Assembly (NCBI GenBank): GCA_902478825.1
Contig: CABSMK010000070.1
Span: 1-8,566, forward strand
Length of the DNA: 8,566 nt
Source: an uncultured Collinsella sp.
GTDB taxonomy: Bacteria > Actinomycetota > Coriobacteriia > Coriobacteriales > Coriobacteriaceae
Direction: 5' to 3'
The notes under the pieces were generated by a model. It made no database searches, was not told the origin of the DNA, and saw only the letters and a list, made by a program, of their open reading frames with translations. The translations under genes and the position numbers were made by a program. This document shows positions 1 through 6,300 of the stretch, in pieces (positions within the stretch are counted from its first letter, which is position 1; each line of letters opens with the position of its first letter).

Positions 1-14
1 TGTATAAGAGACAG
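1..14. other. Nextera/Tn5 mosaic-end adapter remnant (sequencing artefact)
   Basis: The first 14 bases, TGTATAAGAGACAG, are identical to the last 14 bases of the 19-bp Tn5 mosaic end used in Nextera tagmentation libraries. They lie exactly at the edge of the window and abut coding sequence without a target-site duplication or any transposase gene, so untrimmed adapter at a contig end is the simplest reading. They interrupt the cysteine desulfurase reading frame: translation would run on into adapter-encoded residues after Ala68. These bases should not be treated as genome. Confidence 0.95.
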
Positions 15-219
15 GTGCGCCAAAGCTATGGGCGATCTCGCGACGGGCAACCTCCAGGCGCGCGGCGGCCTTGCGGCCGAGCGAGTGCAGCGAGTTGGGG
101 TTGACGCCGGCAAGCTCGCTGTCGTCATATTCGCGCTGCGCAAGGAGCGCCTCGGCGCGCATGGGCGTCGAGGCGGCGTAGTCAAGATTCACGGGTATGC
201 GGTTTTGACCTGCGGTCAT
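15..219 (-). CDS. Cysteine desulfurase (NifS/IscS-type class V aminotransferase), N-terminal fragment
   Basis: Only the first 68 codons are genomic; the gene is cut by the window edge and adapter. The family uses pyridoxal phosphate to take sulfur from cysteine as an enzyme persulfide, for Fe-S clusters or thiolated tRNA. The visible part has the family's N-terminal signature: NLDYAASTP at residues 11-19 (compare YLDYAATTP) and NPNSLHSLGRKAAARLEVAR from residue 40 (compare NPSSxHxxGRxAxxxLExAR). The PLP lysine and the catalytic cysteine loop would lie downstream and cannot be checked, so a selenocysteine-lyase-like or other class V role remains possible. The ATG lies 6 nt after the rpe stop, with AGGAGG inside the rpe 3' end, which suggests coupling to rpe. 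The gene family is clear; the subtype (IscS, NifS or SufS) is not. Confidence 0.88.
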
Positions 220-225
220 AAGGGT

Positions 226-897
226 TTATGCCTCCTGTGCGGCCTCATTGCCCAGCTTCTGCAGCAGCGCAACCTCGGCGGCGGGATCTTCGGACTTAAA
301 TACGGCGGAGCCGGCCACGAGAACGTTGGCACCAGCCTTGACGACCTCGGCAATGTTCTTGGAAGAAATGCCGCCGTCGACCTCGATCATGGGCGACACG
401 CCGTGGCGCTCGCACATGGCCTTGAGCTCGTGCAGTTTGGCGATAGTGCCCGGGATAAAGCTCTGGCCGCCAAAGCCGGGGTTCACGCTCATCAGCAGCA
501 CCATATCGACGACGTCGATGATGCTCTCAAGTACGCACACGGGGGTGGCGGGGTTGAGCACCACGCCGGCCTTGACGCCGCGCTGCTGCAGGTGCGTGAG
601 CGTGCGATGCAGGTGCGTGGAGGCCTCGTAGTGCACGGTGATCATGTCGGCACCGGCATCGGCGTACCAATCGACGGTCTCGTCGGGGTTCGACACCATG
701 AGGTGCGCATCGACCGGCACGTTGGTGGAGCGCTTGACGGCCTTAAGGATGTCAACGCCAAAGGTCAGGTTGCCGGTAAAGTGGCCGTCCATAACGTCAA
801 AGTGAACGTAGTCGGCGCCGGCGATCTTGTCGAGCTCTCCCTTGAGGTTGGCCATGTCGGCCGAAAGGACGGACGGAGCGATTTTGATGGAACCCAT
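226..897 (-). CDS. rpe: Ribulose-phosphate 3-epimerase
   Basis: This 223-residue protein interconverts D-ribulose 5-phosphate and D-xylulose 5-phosphate in the cytosolic pentose phosphate pathway; it is a metal-dependent TIM barrel. Visible family features are IAPSVLSAD at 6-14 (substrate-binding Ser9), HFDVMDG at 32-38 (metal ligands His32 and Asp34), DAHLMV at 63-68 (metal ligand His65), the phosphate/active-site stretch MSVNPGFGGQSFI at 136-148, and EVDGGI at 172-177 (catalytic Asp174). Length is normal for the family. The usual F-V-P-N-[LI]-[ST]-x-G-P signature is altered to FTGNLTFGV at 40-48, although all catalytic residues are kept. The ATG is preceded by AAAGG at 8-nt spacing, and the gene begins 18 nt after the gpsA stop, so it probably shares that transcript. 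Its position between gpsA and a cysteine desulfurase is not one I recognise from well-studied genomes. Confidence 0.97.
   Translation of the reverse strand: MGSIKIAPSVLSADMANLKGELDKIAGADYVHFDVMDGHFTGNLTFGVDILKAVKRSTNVPVDAHLMVSNPDETVDWYADAGADMITVHYEASTHLHRTLTHLQQRGVKAGVVLNPATPVCVLESIIDVVDMVLLMSVNPGFGGQSFIPGTIAKLHELKAMCERHGVSPMIEVDGGISSKNIAEVVKAGANVLVAGSAVFKSEDPAAEVALLQKLGNEAAQEA
231..236 (-). promoter_or_regulatory. Shine-Dalgarno of the cysteine desulfurase gene
   Basis: A consensus AGGAGG lies within the last codons of rpe, 11 nt before the ATG at 219. The spacing is longer than the usual 5-9 nt, but no other in-frame start fits better and the protein alignment supports this ATG. Confidence 0.6.
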
Positions 898-915
898 GGT
901 AGTAGCCTTTCTACG

Positions 916-1923
916 CTAGTCGGTGAGTCCGTAGAACTCTTGAGAAGGGACGCGGTCGGTAAGAATCTCGAGCGCCCTATCCAAAGTAACACCGTTGTAG
1001 AGCGTTTGCTCCACGGCAAAGGTGAGCGGAATGTCTACGCCCAGTGAACGGGCAAGTTCGCTGACGCTGCGGGCCGCGACGGCGCCCTCGACAACCATAT
1101 GCGTGCGCGTCTGGTACTCGTCGAGCGACACGCCGTGGGCAAACTCGTAGCCAAAGGTGCGGTTACGCGAATGCTCCGAGGTACAGGTGGCAATGAGGTC
1201 GCCCATGCCGGCAAGCCCCATGCAGGTCATAGCTTGACCGCCGCGGGCGTGCACCAGACGGCTGATCTCCGCCAGGCCGCGTGTCATGATAAGGGCGAGC
1301 GTGTTGTCGCCCGCACCGGTGCCGGCGGAGATGCCGCACACGATGGCGATTACGTTTTTCATGGCGCCGCAGACCTCGACACCGGTCATGTCCTGCGACA
1401 GGTAGATGCGGAAGGCCGTTGACAGAAGCAGGTCCTTAAAGGTCTCCCCTATCTGTGGATCTTCGCTGGCGATGACGGCGGCAGAAAGACCTCCGCGGCA
1501 GATTTCCTCGGCATGGTTGGGGCCAGAAAGAGCCGCGACACGTGCCTCGTTGCCGATCTCGCTGGCGATGACCTCGCTCATGAGCAGGCCGGACTCGGGC
1601 TCAATGCCCTTTGTGAGGCAGAGCACCGGGGTATCGGCGGCGATAAAGGGCGCGGCCTGGTGGCACACGCTGCGAAGGTGCGTGGAGGGCACGGCAAAGA
1701 TGATGGCCTCGGCGCCGTCAAGCGCCTGGGCCAGGTCCGTCGTAGCGACAACGTTTTCCGGCAGCACGTAGTCCACCAGATAGCGCGGGTTGCGGTGCTC
1801 GCCGTTGATGCCGGCGGCCGTCTGCTTGCCATGGGCCCACATGGTCACGCGCTCGGCTCGCGCGGCGGCAAGGCCGGCGACGGCGGTTCCCCAGGAGCCA
1901 GAGCCAATTAGCGCAACATTCAT
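916..1923 (-). CDS. gpsA: Glycerol-3-phosphate dehydrogenase [NAD(P)+]
   Basis: This 335-residue cytosolic enzyme reduces dihydroxyacetone phosphate to sn-glycerol 3-phosphate, the backbone for phospholipids. The N-terminal Rossmann fold carries GSGSWGTA at 7-14 and the FAVPSTHLR segment at 76-84. TKG at 104-106 (Lys105), SGPNHAEE at 133-140 and GAMKN at 186-190 (Lys189, matching the catalytic lysine) follow. The C-terminal helical domain has GLAGMGDL at 236-243 and SRNR at 252-255. Length is typical. The start is fixed by a TAGGAG Shine-Dalgarno 6 nt from the ATG, whose TAG is also the plsY stop codon, leaving only 9 nt between the genes. The product feeds PlsY directly, so the operon couples G3P synthesis to its first acylation. 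No missing residue was noticed. Confidence 0.98.
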   Translation of the reverse strand: MNVALIGSGSWGTAVAGLAAARAERVTMWAHGKQTAAGINGEHRNPRYLVDYVLPENVVATTDLAQALDGAEAIIFAVPSTHLRSVCHQAAPFIAADTPVLCLTKGIEPESGLLMSEVIASEIGNEARVAALSGPNHAEEICRGGLSAAVIASEDPQIGETFKDLLLSTAFRIYLSQDMTGVEVCGAMKNVIAIVCGISAGTGAGDNTLALIMTRGLAEISRLVHARGGQAMTCMGLAGMGDLIATCTSEHSRNRTFGYEFAHGVSLDEYQTRTHMVVEGAVAARSVSELARSLGVDIPLTFAVEQTLYNGVTLDRALEILTDRVPSQEFYGLTD

Positions 1924-1932
1924 GACTCTCTC

Positions 1933-2616
1933 CTACTTATCGTCGGGCTCGGTGACGCGCTTGGTAAACGAGAGCTTGGACTCCTTACCGGTCATGAGCC
2001 TTTTAATGTTCGCGCGATGGGCCCACACCACGGTGATGCCGATCATCGCCATGCAAAACTTGAGTCCCAGGCTGCTGTACGGAAAGACCGCGCAGGCAGC
2101 GATGGGAAGACCGATGGCGGCGGCAAGCGAGCCCACCGACACAAACTTGGTGATGGCGACGGCCACGATAAACATGCCCAGCAGCGAAAGCCCAATGGGC
2201 CAGTACCATGCGAGGATTACGCCCAGACCGACCGCGATGCCCTTGCCGCCATGGAAGTTGAGGTAGGGCGAGTAGATATGGCCCCATACGGCCGCCAGGC
2301 AGATGACGCCGAGCATCCAATCGCCGGCGGCACCGGGGGCCATAATGCTCACGGGGAAGCCATAGCCCAAGTCGGCAATGAGCGGACGCGCGATAAGGAC
2401 GCAGATGGCGCCCTTAAGGCAGTCGAGCAGCAGTGTGAGCGCGGCCACCTTGGGGCCGGCCACGCGCAGGGCGTTGGTGGTGCCGATGTTGCCGGAGCCC
2501 GCCTTACGAATGTCCGTGTGGTTGAACACGCGGCCCAAGATCAGGCCAAACGGAATCGCCCCGATAAAGAACGAGACCACGGCGCAGATGGCGGTCAGCA
2601 GAATCGGATTATGCAT
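1933..2616 (-). CDS. plsY: Glycerol-3-phosphate acyltransferase PlsY (acyl-phosphate dependent)
   Basis: PlsY is a polytopic membrane enzyme that moves a fatty acyl group from acyl-phosphate, made by PlsX, to glycerol 3-phosphate, giving lysophosphatidate. The 227-residue protein has the three loop motifs of the family: AGSGNIGTTNALR at 39-51, the glycine-rich loop GHIYSPYLNFHGGKG at 112-126 (GGKG at 123-126), and AHRANIKRL at 199-207. Hydrophobic stretches near 4-29, 57-78, 99-112, 127-157, 160-180 and 185-198 fit several membrane spans. I chose the ATG at 2616 rather than an upstream in-frame Met at 2664. It has AAGGAG at 7-nt spacing, and the protein starts directly at the first membrane segment as the family does; the longer form would run 56 nt into der. 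Even so, the chosen start overlaps the end of der by 8 nt, which implies translational coupling. PlsX is not in the window. Confidence 0.97.
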   Translation of the reverse strand: MHNPILLTAICAVVSFFIGAIPFGLILGRVFNHTDIRKAGSGNIGTTNALRVAGPKVAALTLLLDCLKGAICVLIARPLIADLGYGFPVSIMAPGAAGDWMLGVICLAAVWGHIYSPYLNFHGGKGIAVGLGVILAWYWPIGLSLLGMFIVAVAITKFVSVGSLAAAIGLPIAACAVFPYSSLGLKFCMAMIGITVVWAHRANIKRLMTGKESKLSFTKRVTEPDDK

Positions 2617-3943
2617 CCTTTTGCTCCTTCTTCCTAAAGAAGAGTCGAATGGGTGTGCCGGCAAAGTCGAAGGTCGAGCGCATGCGGTTCTCGACGTAGC
2701 GCTGATAGGTGTCGTTGACCAGATCGCTGTGGTTGACGAAGAACGTGAACGTCGGCGGGTTGACGCCCGTCTGGGTCACGTAGTGCATGCGCAGGCGGCG
2801 CTTGCCGTCCACCACGGTATGACCGAACTCGCGCAGGTCGGTGAGGAACGTGTTGAGGCGGGAGGTGCTGATCTTTTGCGAGCGCGTCTTCTCGGCGGCG
2901 TCTACCATTGCCCAGATCTTCTCGACGCTGCGGCCGGTCAGGGCAGAGATGCGCAGGTACTGGGCCCAGGGAGCCATAACGCCCAGACGGCGGTCGATGG
3001 TCTCCATGCAGGCCTCGCGCTTACGGTCGTCGTCGAGCAGATCCCACTTGTTGAGCAGCACCACGATGGCGCAGCCGCGCTCGATGGCAAGACCCATGAC
3101 CTTCTGGTCCTGCTCAGTGACGCCCACGGAGGCATCGACGACGAGCAGCGCCACGTCGGCGCGGTCGATGGCACGCAGGCCGCGGACCATGGAGTAGTAC
3201 TCGATGTTCTCGTACACAGTGCTCTTCTTGCGGATGCCCGCGGTATCGACCATGCGGTAGTGCTTACCGTTGCGCTCCACGACGGTGTCGATGGCGTCGC
3301 GCGTCGTGCCGGCAATGTTGGACACGATAGAGCGGTCGGCGCCTAGGATACGATTGAACAGCGACGACTTACCGGCATTGGGGCGGCCGATGATGGCTAC
3401 GTTCAGCGCGTCGGGGAACTCATCGGCGACCTCGTCCTCTTCCTCCGGAAGCAGGGCCACGATGTCATCGAGCAGGTCGCCCGTACCGTGGCCATGCAGG
3501 GCCGAGAGCGGCGTGGGCTCGCCGATGCCGAGCGAATAGAACTCCCAGATGCTGTCGTTTTCGCGATCGGGGTTGTCGAGCTTGTTCACCAGCAGAAAGA
3601 CCGGCTTGTCGCAGCGCTTGAGCATGCGGGCGACCGACTCGTCCTCCTCGGTGACGCCGGTGCGGCCATCGACCACAAACAGGATGACGGCGGCTTCCTC
3701 GGCGGCGGCGAGCGCCTGGTCGCGGATGGACGTGGCAAAGACGTCGTCGCTCTTGAGCGGCTCGATACCGCCCGTGTCGACGATGGTGAACTCGCGGCCG
3801 TTCCAGTCGGCCGTGTGATACGAGCGGTCGCGCGTGACGCCGCGGGACTCATGGACGATGGCGTCCGAGGTCTGGGCCAGGCGGTTGACGAGCGTGGACT
3901 TGCCCACGTTGGGGCGTCCGACGACGGCGACGATAGGTTTCAT
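2609..3943 (-). CDS. der: Ribosome biogenesis GTPase Der (EngA)
   Basis: Der is an essential tandem GTPase that acts in maturation of the 50S ribosomal subunit. In this 444-residue protein the first G domain shows GRPNVGKS (9-16), GVTRD (35-39), DTGG (56-59), NKLD (120-123) and a G5-like SAL (147-149). An acidic linker, LPEEEDEVADE at 165-175, joins the second G domain: GRPNAGKS (186-193), GTTRD (212-216), DTAG (233-236), NKWD (298-301) and SAL (333-335). A KH-like C-terminal domain fills about 355-440 and ends in a basic tail. The open frame continues to 4114, but the true start is the ATG at 3943: it begins the first P-loop strand and has TAAAGGAG at 5-nt spacing. The upstream extension overlaps the DUF512 gene and resembles no Der. 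The gap to the upstream gene is 10 nt. Confidence 0.98.
   Translation of the reverse strand: MKPIVAVVGRPNVGKSTLVNRLAQTSDAIVHESRGVTRDRSYHTADWNGREFTIVDTGGIEPLKSDDVFATSIRDQALAAAEEAAVILFVVDGRTGVTEEDESVARMLKRCDKPVFLLVNKLDNPDRENDSIWEFYSLGIGEPTPLSALHGHGTGDLLDDIVALLPEEEDEVADEFPDALNVAIIGRPNAGKSSLFNRILGADRSIVSNIAGTTRDAIDTVVERNGKHYRMVDTAGIRKKSTVYENIEYYSMVRGLRAIDRADVALLVVDASVGVTEQDQKVMGLAIERGCAIVVLLNKWDLLDDDRKREACMETIDRRLGVMAPWAQYLRISALTGRSVEKIWAMVDAAEKTRSQKISTSRLNTFLTDLREFGHTVVDGKRRLRMHYVTQTGVNPPTFTFFVNHSDLVNDTYQRYVENRMRSTFDFAGTPIRLFFRKKEQKDA
2624..2629 (-). promoter_or_regulatory. Shine-Dalgarno of plsY, inside der
   Basis: AAGGAG lies in the terminal codons of der, 7 nt before the plsY ATG at 2616. 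The ATG overlaps the der stop (ATG at 2616-2614, TAA at 2611-2609), so ribosomes finishing der reach the plsY start. This site decides the plsY start over the in-frame Met 16 codons upstream. Confidence 0.75.
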
Positions 3944-3948
3944 CTGCA

Positions 3949-3955
3949 CTCCTTT
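3949..3955 (-). promoter_or_regulatory. Shine-Dalgarno of der, overlapping the upstream stop
   Basis: AAAGGAG, whose first two A bases belong to the TAA stop of the DUF512 gene, stands 5 nt before the ATG at 3943. It settles the der start, which is 57 codons downstream of the longest possible frame. Confidence 0.8.
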
Positions 3956-5396
3956 AATGGGTAGGGTCAGTGGAAATGTTAGAGTCCGCGGGCACAATGC
4001 CAAGGATGTGCTCCAGGGTATCGAGCAGTTCATGCGGCATGGTCGACACCACATGAACCTCGGCGCCGCGACTGGTAAGGCTTGCGAGTAAATCGTCACG
4101 ATGATACTCGTCAAGCGTCATGCCGTCAGCGTTGAACATGAGCTTAGGCACAAAGAGCATAACCCCAGAGAGATCCTGCGGCAGCTGCTCCAGAATGTCA
4201 CACGCGACGATGAGGCCGGTCACGTCCACGTTGCCGCCAAAGTAGCGGTTCTTTATGGCCGTGACAGTGCCGGCGAGTCCCCGGGGCGACTCCACAAAGC
4301 GGGCCACCGTGTCGCGTGCGCTGGCGCCCGAGAGACACAGAAGCCGCTGGTTGCGGGCGGCGACGGCCTCGCGGACGCGGGCCAGACGCTCGGCGTCGGT
4401 AGCCAGCACGTCGTCGGTCTCGTCCAGATACGAGCGGATCATGCCAATGCCGTCGTAGTACTGCGGGTACCCGTCGTAAAAGTCTGCCTCGGGAGGATCG
4501 ATGCCGGCGTCCAGATAGAACTCGTCGCTCATCTGGAAGGTGTGGCGGCCAAAGCGTTCGTAGGCACGATCCTGGTAGGGACGGATCATGGCAATGGTCT
4601 CGCGCGCTAGCTCGGGCTTGTCGCTGTAGGACCAGCTAAAACGGTTCTGATGCTTGGTAAAACCGAGCGGCACAATGCCCAGGCTTGTGATTTGCTCGTG
4701 CTCCTCGCAAAAGCGCAGGGTCTTTTCCAGCTCTTCGCCGTCGTTCATGCCAGGGCACAGTACGATCTGGGCGTGGATCTCGATGCCGGCGGCCATGATG
4801 GCCTCGAGTACGTCCATGCCGCGCTGGGCGTTGCGGCCCATCATACGACGGCGGACGTCGGGGCTCACGGCATGGACCGACACGTTCATGGGGCTCATGT
4901 TGCGGGCGATGACGTTTTGCACGTCCTCGTCGGTGAGGTTCGTGAGCGTGACGAAGTTGCCCTGCAAAAAGCTCAGGCGGTAGTCGTCGTCGCGAATATA
5001 GAGCGTTGAGCGGCCGCCCTTGGGCAGCATGGTCATAAAGCAGAACACGCAGGCGTTTACGCAGGTACGCATGCCGTCGAAGATGGGACCATCGAACTCC
5101 AAACCCCAATCCTCGCCGGGAAAGCGGTCGAGCTCGACGGGGGTGACGGTACCGTCGCGCGGGTCGAATACCTCCAGCTCGACGGTGTCGTCGTCGGCCT
5201 CCCAGAGCCACACGATCATATCGGTCAGCTGCTCACCGTTGACCGTGAGCACGCGCATGCCCGGCTCGATACCCACATCCCACGCGGGCGATTCGGGACG
5301 CACGTTCTTTACGAGCGCGCCCTCACCCGGCTCGGGGTCGCGGCTGCGCCCGTAATCGGCCACCTCGGCGGCGTATGCGGGTACGGTCTGGTCCAT
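3954..5396 (-). CDS. DUF512 family radical SAM protein with N-terminal PDZ-like domain
   Basis: The 480-residue product has no established reaction. Residues about 26-77 look like a PDZ-type fold, with SPAWDVGIEPGMRVLTVNGE at 36-55. A radical SAM core follows, with CVNACVFC at 112-119: Cys112, Cys116 and Cys119 in a CX3CX2C arrangement would bind a 4Fe-4S cluster and S-adenosylmethionine. DDDYRLSFLQGNFVTLTNL at 136-154 and MSPMNVSVHA at 167-176 are typical of this protein family. The C-terminal DUF512 region covers roughly 210-440. No signal peptide or membrane segment is visible, so it is probably cytosolic. I chose the ATG at 5396, 2 nt after the ispH stop; the frame stays open to 5561, but those residues lie inside ispH and do not resemble the family. 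The nearest AAGGAG is 14 nt from the ATG, so re-initiation after ispH may matter. Location directly before der is a conserved context in Clostridia as I know it. Confidence 0.93.
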   Translation of the reverse strand: MDQTVPAYAAEVADYGRSRDPEPGEGALVKNVRPESPAWDVGIEPGMRVLTVNGEQLTDMIVWLWEADDDTVELEVFDPRDGTVTPVELDRFPGEDWGLEFDGPIFDGMRTCVNACVFCFMTMLPKGGRSTLYIRDDDYRLSFLQGNFVTLTNLTDEDVQNVIARNMSPMNVSVHAVSPDVRRRMMGRNAQRGMDVLEAIMAAGIEIHAQIVLCPGMNDGEELEKTLRFCEEHEQITSLGIVPLGFTKHQNRFSWSYSDKPELARETIAMIRPYQDRAYERFGRHTFQMSDEFYLDAGIDPPEADFYDGYPQYYDGIGMIRSYLDETDDVLATDAERLARVREAVAARNQRLLCLSGASARDTVARFVESPRGLAGTVTAIKNRYFGGNVDVTGLIVACDILEQLPQDLSGVMLFVPKLMFNADGMTLDEYHRDDLLASLTSRGAEVHVVSTMPHELLDTLEHILGIVPADSNISTDPTH

Positions 5397-5398
5397 GG

Positions 5399-6298
5399 TT
5401 AGCGGCAAAGCTCCTTGATGCGCTCGACGGCGCGCTCGATGTGTTCTTGCGGGGTGGAGGCTCCGGCAGTGATGCCGATGTGGCGCGCGTTGGCAAACCA
5501 TGCGGCCTGGAGCTCGGAAGCTTCCTCGATGTGATACGTGCGCTCGCAGGCGTCTGCGCAAATCTGCGCCAGGCGGCGCGTGTTGCCCGAGTTCTTGCCG
5601 CCCACGACGACCATGCAGTCGCAGCGGTTAGCAAGTGCGGCGGCTGCCTGCTGGCGCTCGCTCGTGGCTGCGCAGATGGTGTTGATCACGCGTAGTTCCT
5701 GCACGCGCGGGGTGATGGCAGCCACAACCTCGGCGAGGTTCTGCGCGGTCTGGGTGGTCTGCACGACGAGGCCCACCTTGCCCTTGAGCGACAAGGCGTT
5801 GGCGTCGGCGGCACAGCTCACGACCTGCGCGTCATCGCCGGCGTGACCCAGAATGCCCTCCACCTCGGGATGCCCCGGCTCACCCACGACGAGTACGCGA
5901 TAGCCCTCGCGCACCAGCCGCTCGGCGGCCACGTGGACCTTCTTGACGTAAGGGCAGGTGGCGTCGATCACGTTGAGGCCGCGCTTGCGGGCAGCATCGA
6001 TGACCTGCGGCACCACGCCGTGGGCGCGGATGATCACGGTGCCGGTTGCTGCGTCGTCCAGGGTTTCGGCCAAGCCAACGCCTGCCTCAGCGAGCTCGCG
6101 TACCACGATGGGGTTATGGATGAGCGGACCCAAGGTATGGACCTGAGTGCACTCTCCTGCCTGCGGCGCGGCCGCCAGCGCCATATCGAGCGCACGCTGT
6201 ACGCCGTAGCAAGTGCCGGCGTGGGCGGCGATCTCGATTGTCGGCGCGGTTGCCTGGTCGGACGTAGCCGCGGCGGTGTTCGTCACGTTCTCGCTCAT
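5399..6298 (-). CDS. ispH: 4-hydroxy-3-methylbut-2-enyl diphosphate reductase (IspH/LytB)
   Basis: IspH carries out the last step of the MEP isoprenoid pathway, reducing HMBPP to IPP and DMAPP with a 4Fe-4S cluster. The 299-residue protein keeps the cluster cysteines Cys30 (AGTCYGV), Cys115 (DATCPYV) and Cys209 (NTICAATSERQ). It also keeps the substrate residues His61 (HNP), His93 (RAHGV), His143 and Glu145 (GHPEVEG, 142-148), Ser237 and Asn239 (NSGNTRRL) and Ser281 (AGASTP). An Ala/Thr-rich tail of about 20 residues precedes the core. I chose the ATG at 6298, 2 nt after the plsC stop; an in-frame GTG at 6328 would overlap plsC and add 10 unconserved residues. The SD is weak (GGGCAGG-like), suggesting coupling to plsC. 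In many Clostridia ispH is fused to an S1 ribosomal-protein region; here it ends at a normal IspH C-terminus. Confidence 0.97.
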   Translation of the reverse strand: MSENVTNTAAATSDQATAPTIEIAAHAGTCYGVQRALDMALAAAPQAGECTQVHTLGPLIHNPIVVRELAEAGVGLAETLDDAATGTVIIRAHGVVPQVIDAARKRGLNVIDATCPYVKKVHVAAERLVREGYRVLVVGEPGHPEVEGILGHAGDDAQVVSCAADANALSLKGKVGLVVQTTQTAQNLAEVVAAITPRVQELRVINTICAATSERQQAAAALANRCDCMVVVGGKNSGNTRRLAQICADACERTYHIEEASELQAAWFANARHIGITAGASTPQEHIERAVERIKELCR

Positions 6299-6300
6299 GG

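Noticed and set aside
1..14. Natural Tn5-type transposon end
   Set aside because: There is no transposase, no second end and no target duplication, and the match stops exactly at the window edge, as library adapter does.
28..1047. 339-codon open frame on the plus strand
   Set aside because: It lies antisense to the desulfurase, rpe and the end of gpsA, has no ribosome binding site at its start, and its His/Gly/Val-rich translation resembles no family. Long antisense frames are expected opposite GC-rich genes.
2617..2664. Upstream Met start for PlsY
   Set aside because: The added 16 residues are polar, overlap der in another frame and lack a suitable ribosome binding site, while the ATG at 2616 has AAGGAG and starts at the first membrane segment.
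2378..3346. 322-codon open frame on the plus strand
   Set aside because: It runs antisense across plsY and der, both of which have complete motif sets. The translation is low-complexity and unrecognisable.
3944..4114. N-terminal extension of Der
   Set aside because: The extra residues overlap the DUF512 coding sequence, are unlike any Der, and a strong Shine-Dalgarno marks the ATG at 3943.
5397..5561. N-terminal extension of the DUF512 protein
   Set aside because: It is an Arg/His-rich out-of-frame reading of the ispH 3' end with no family similarity; the ATG at 5396 fits the protein family.
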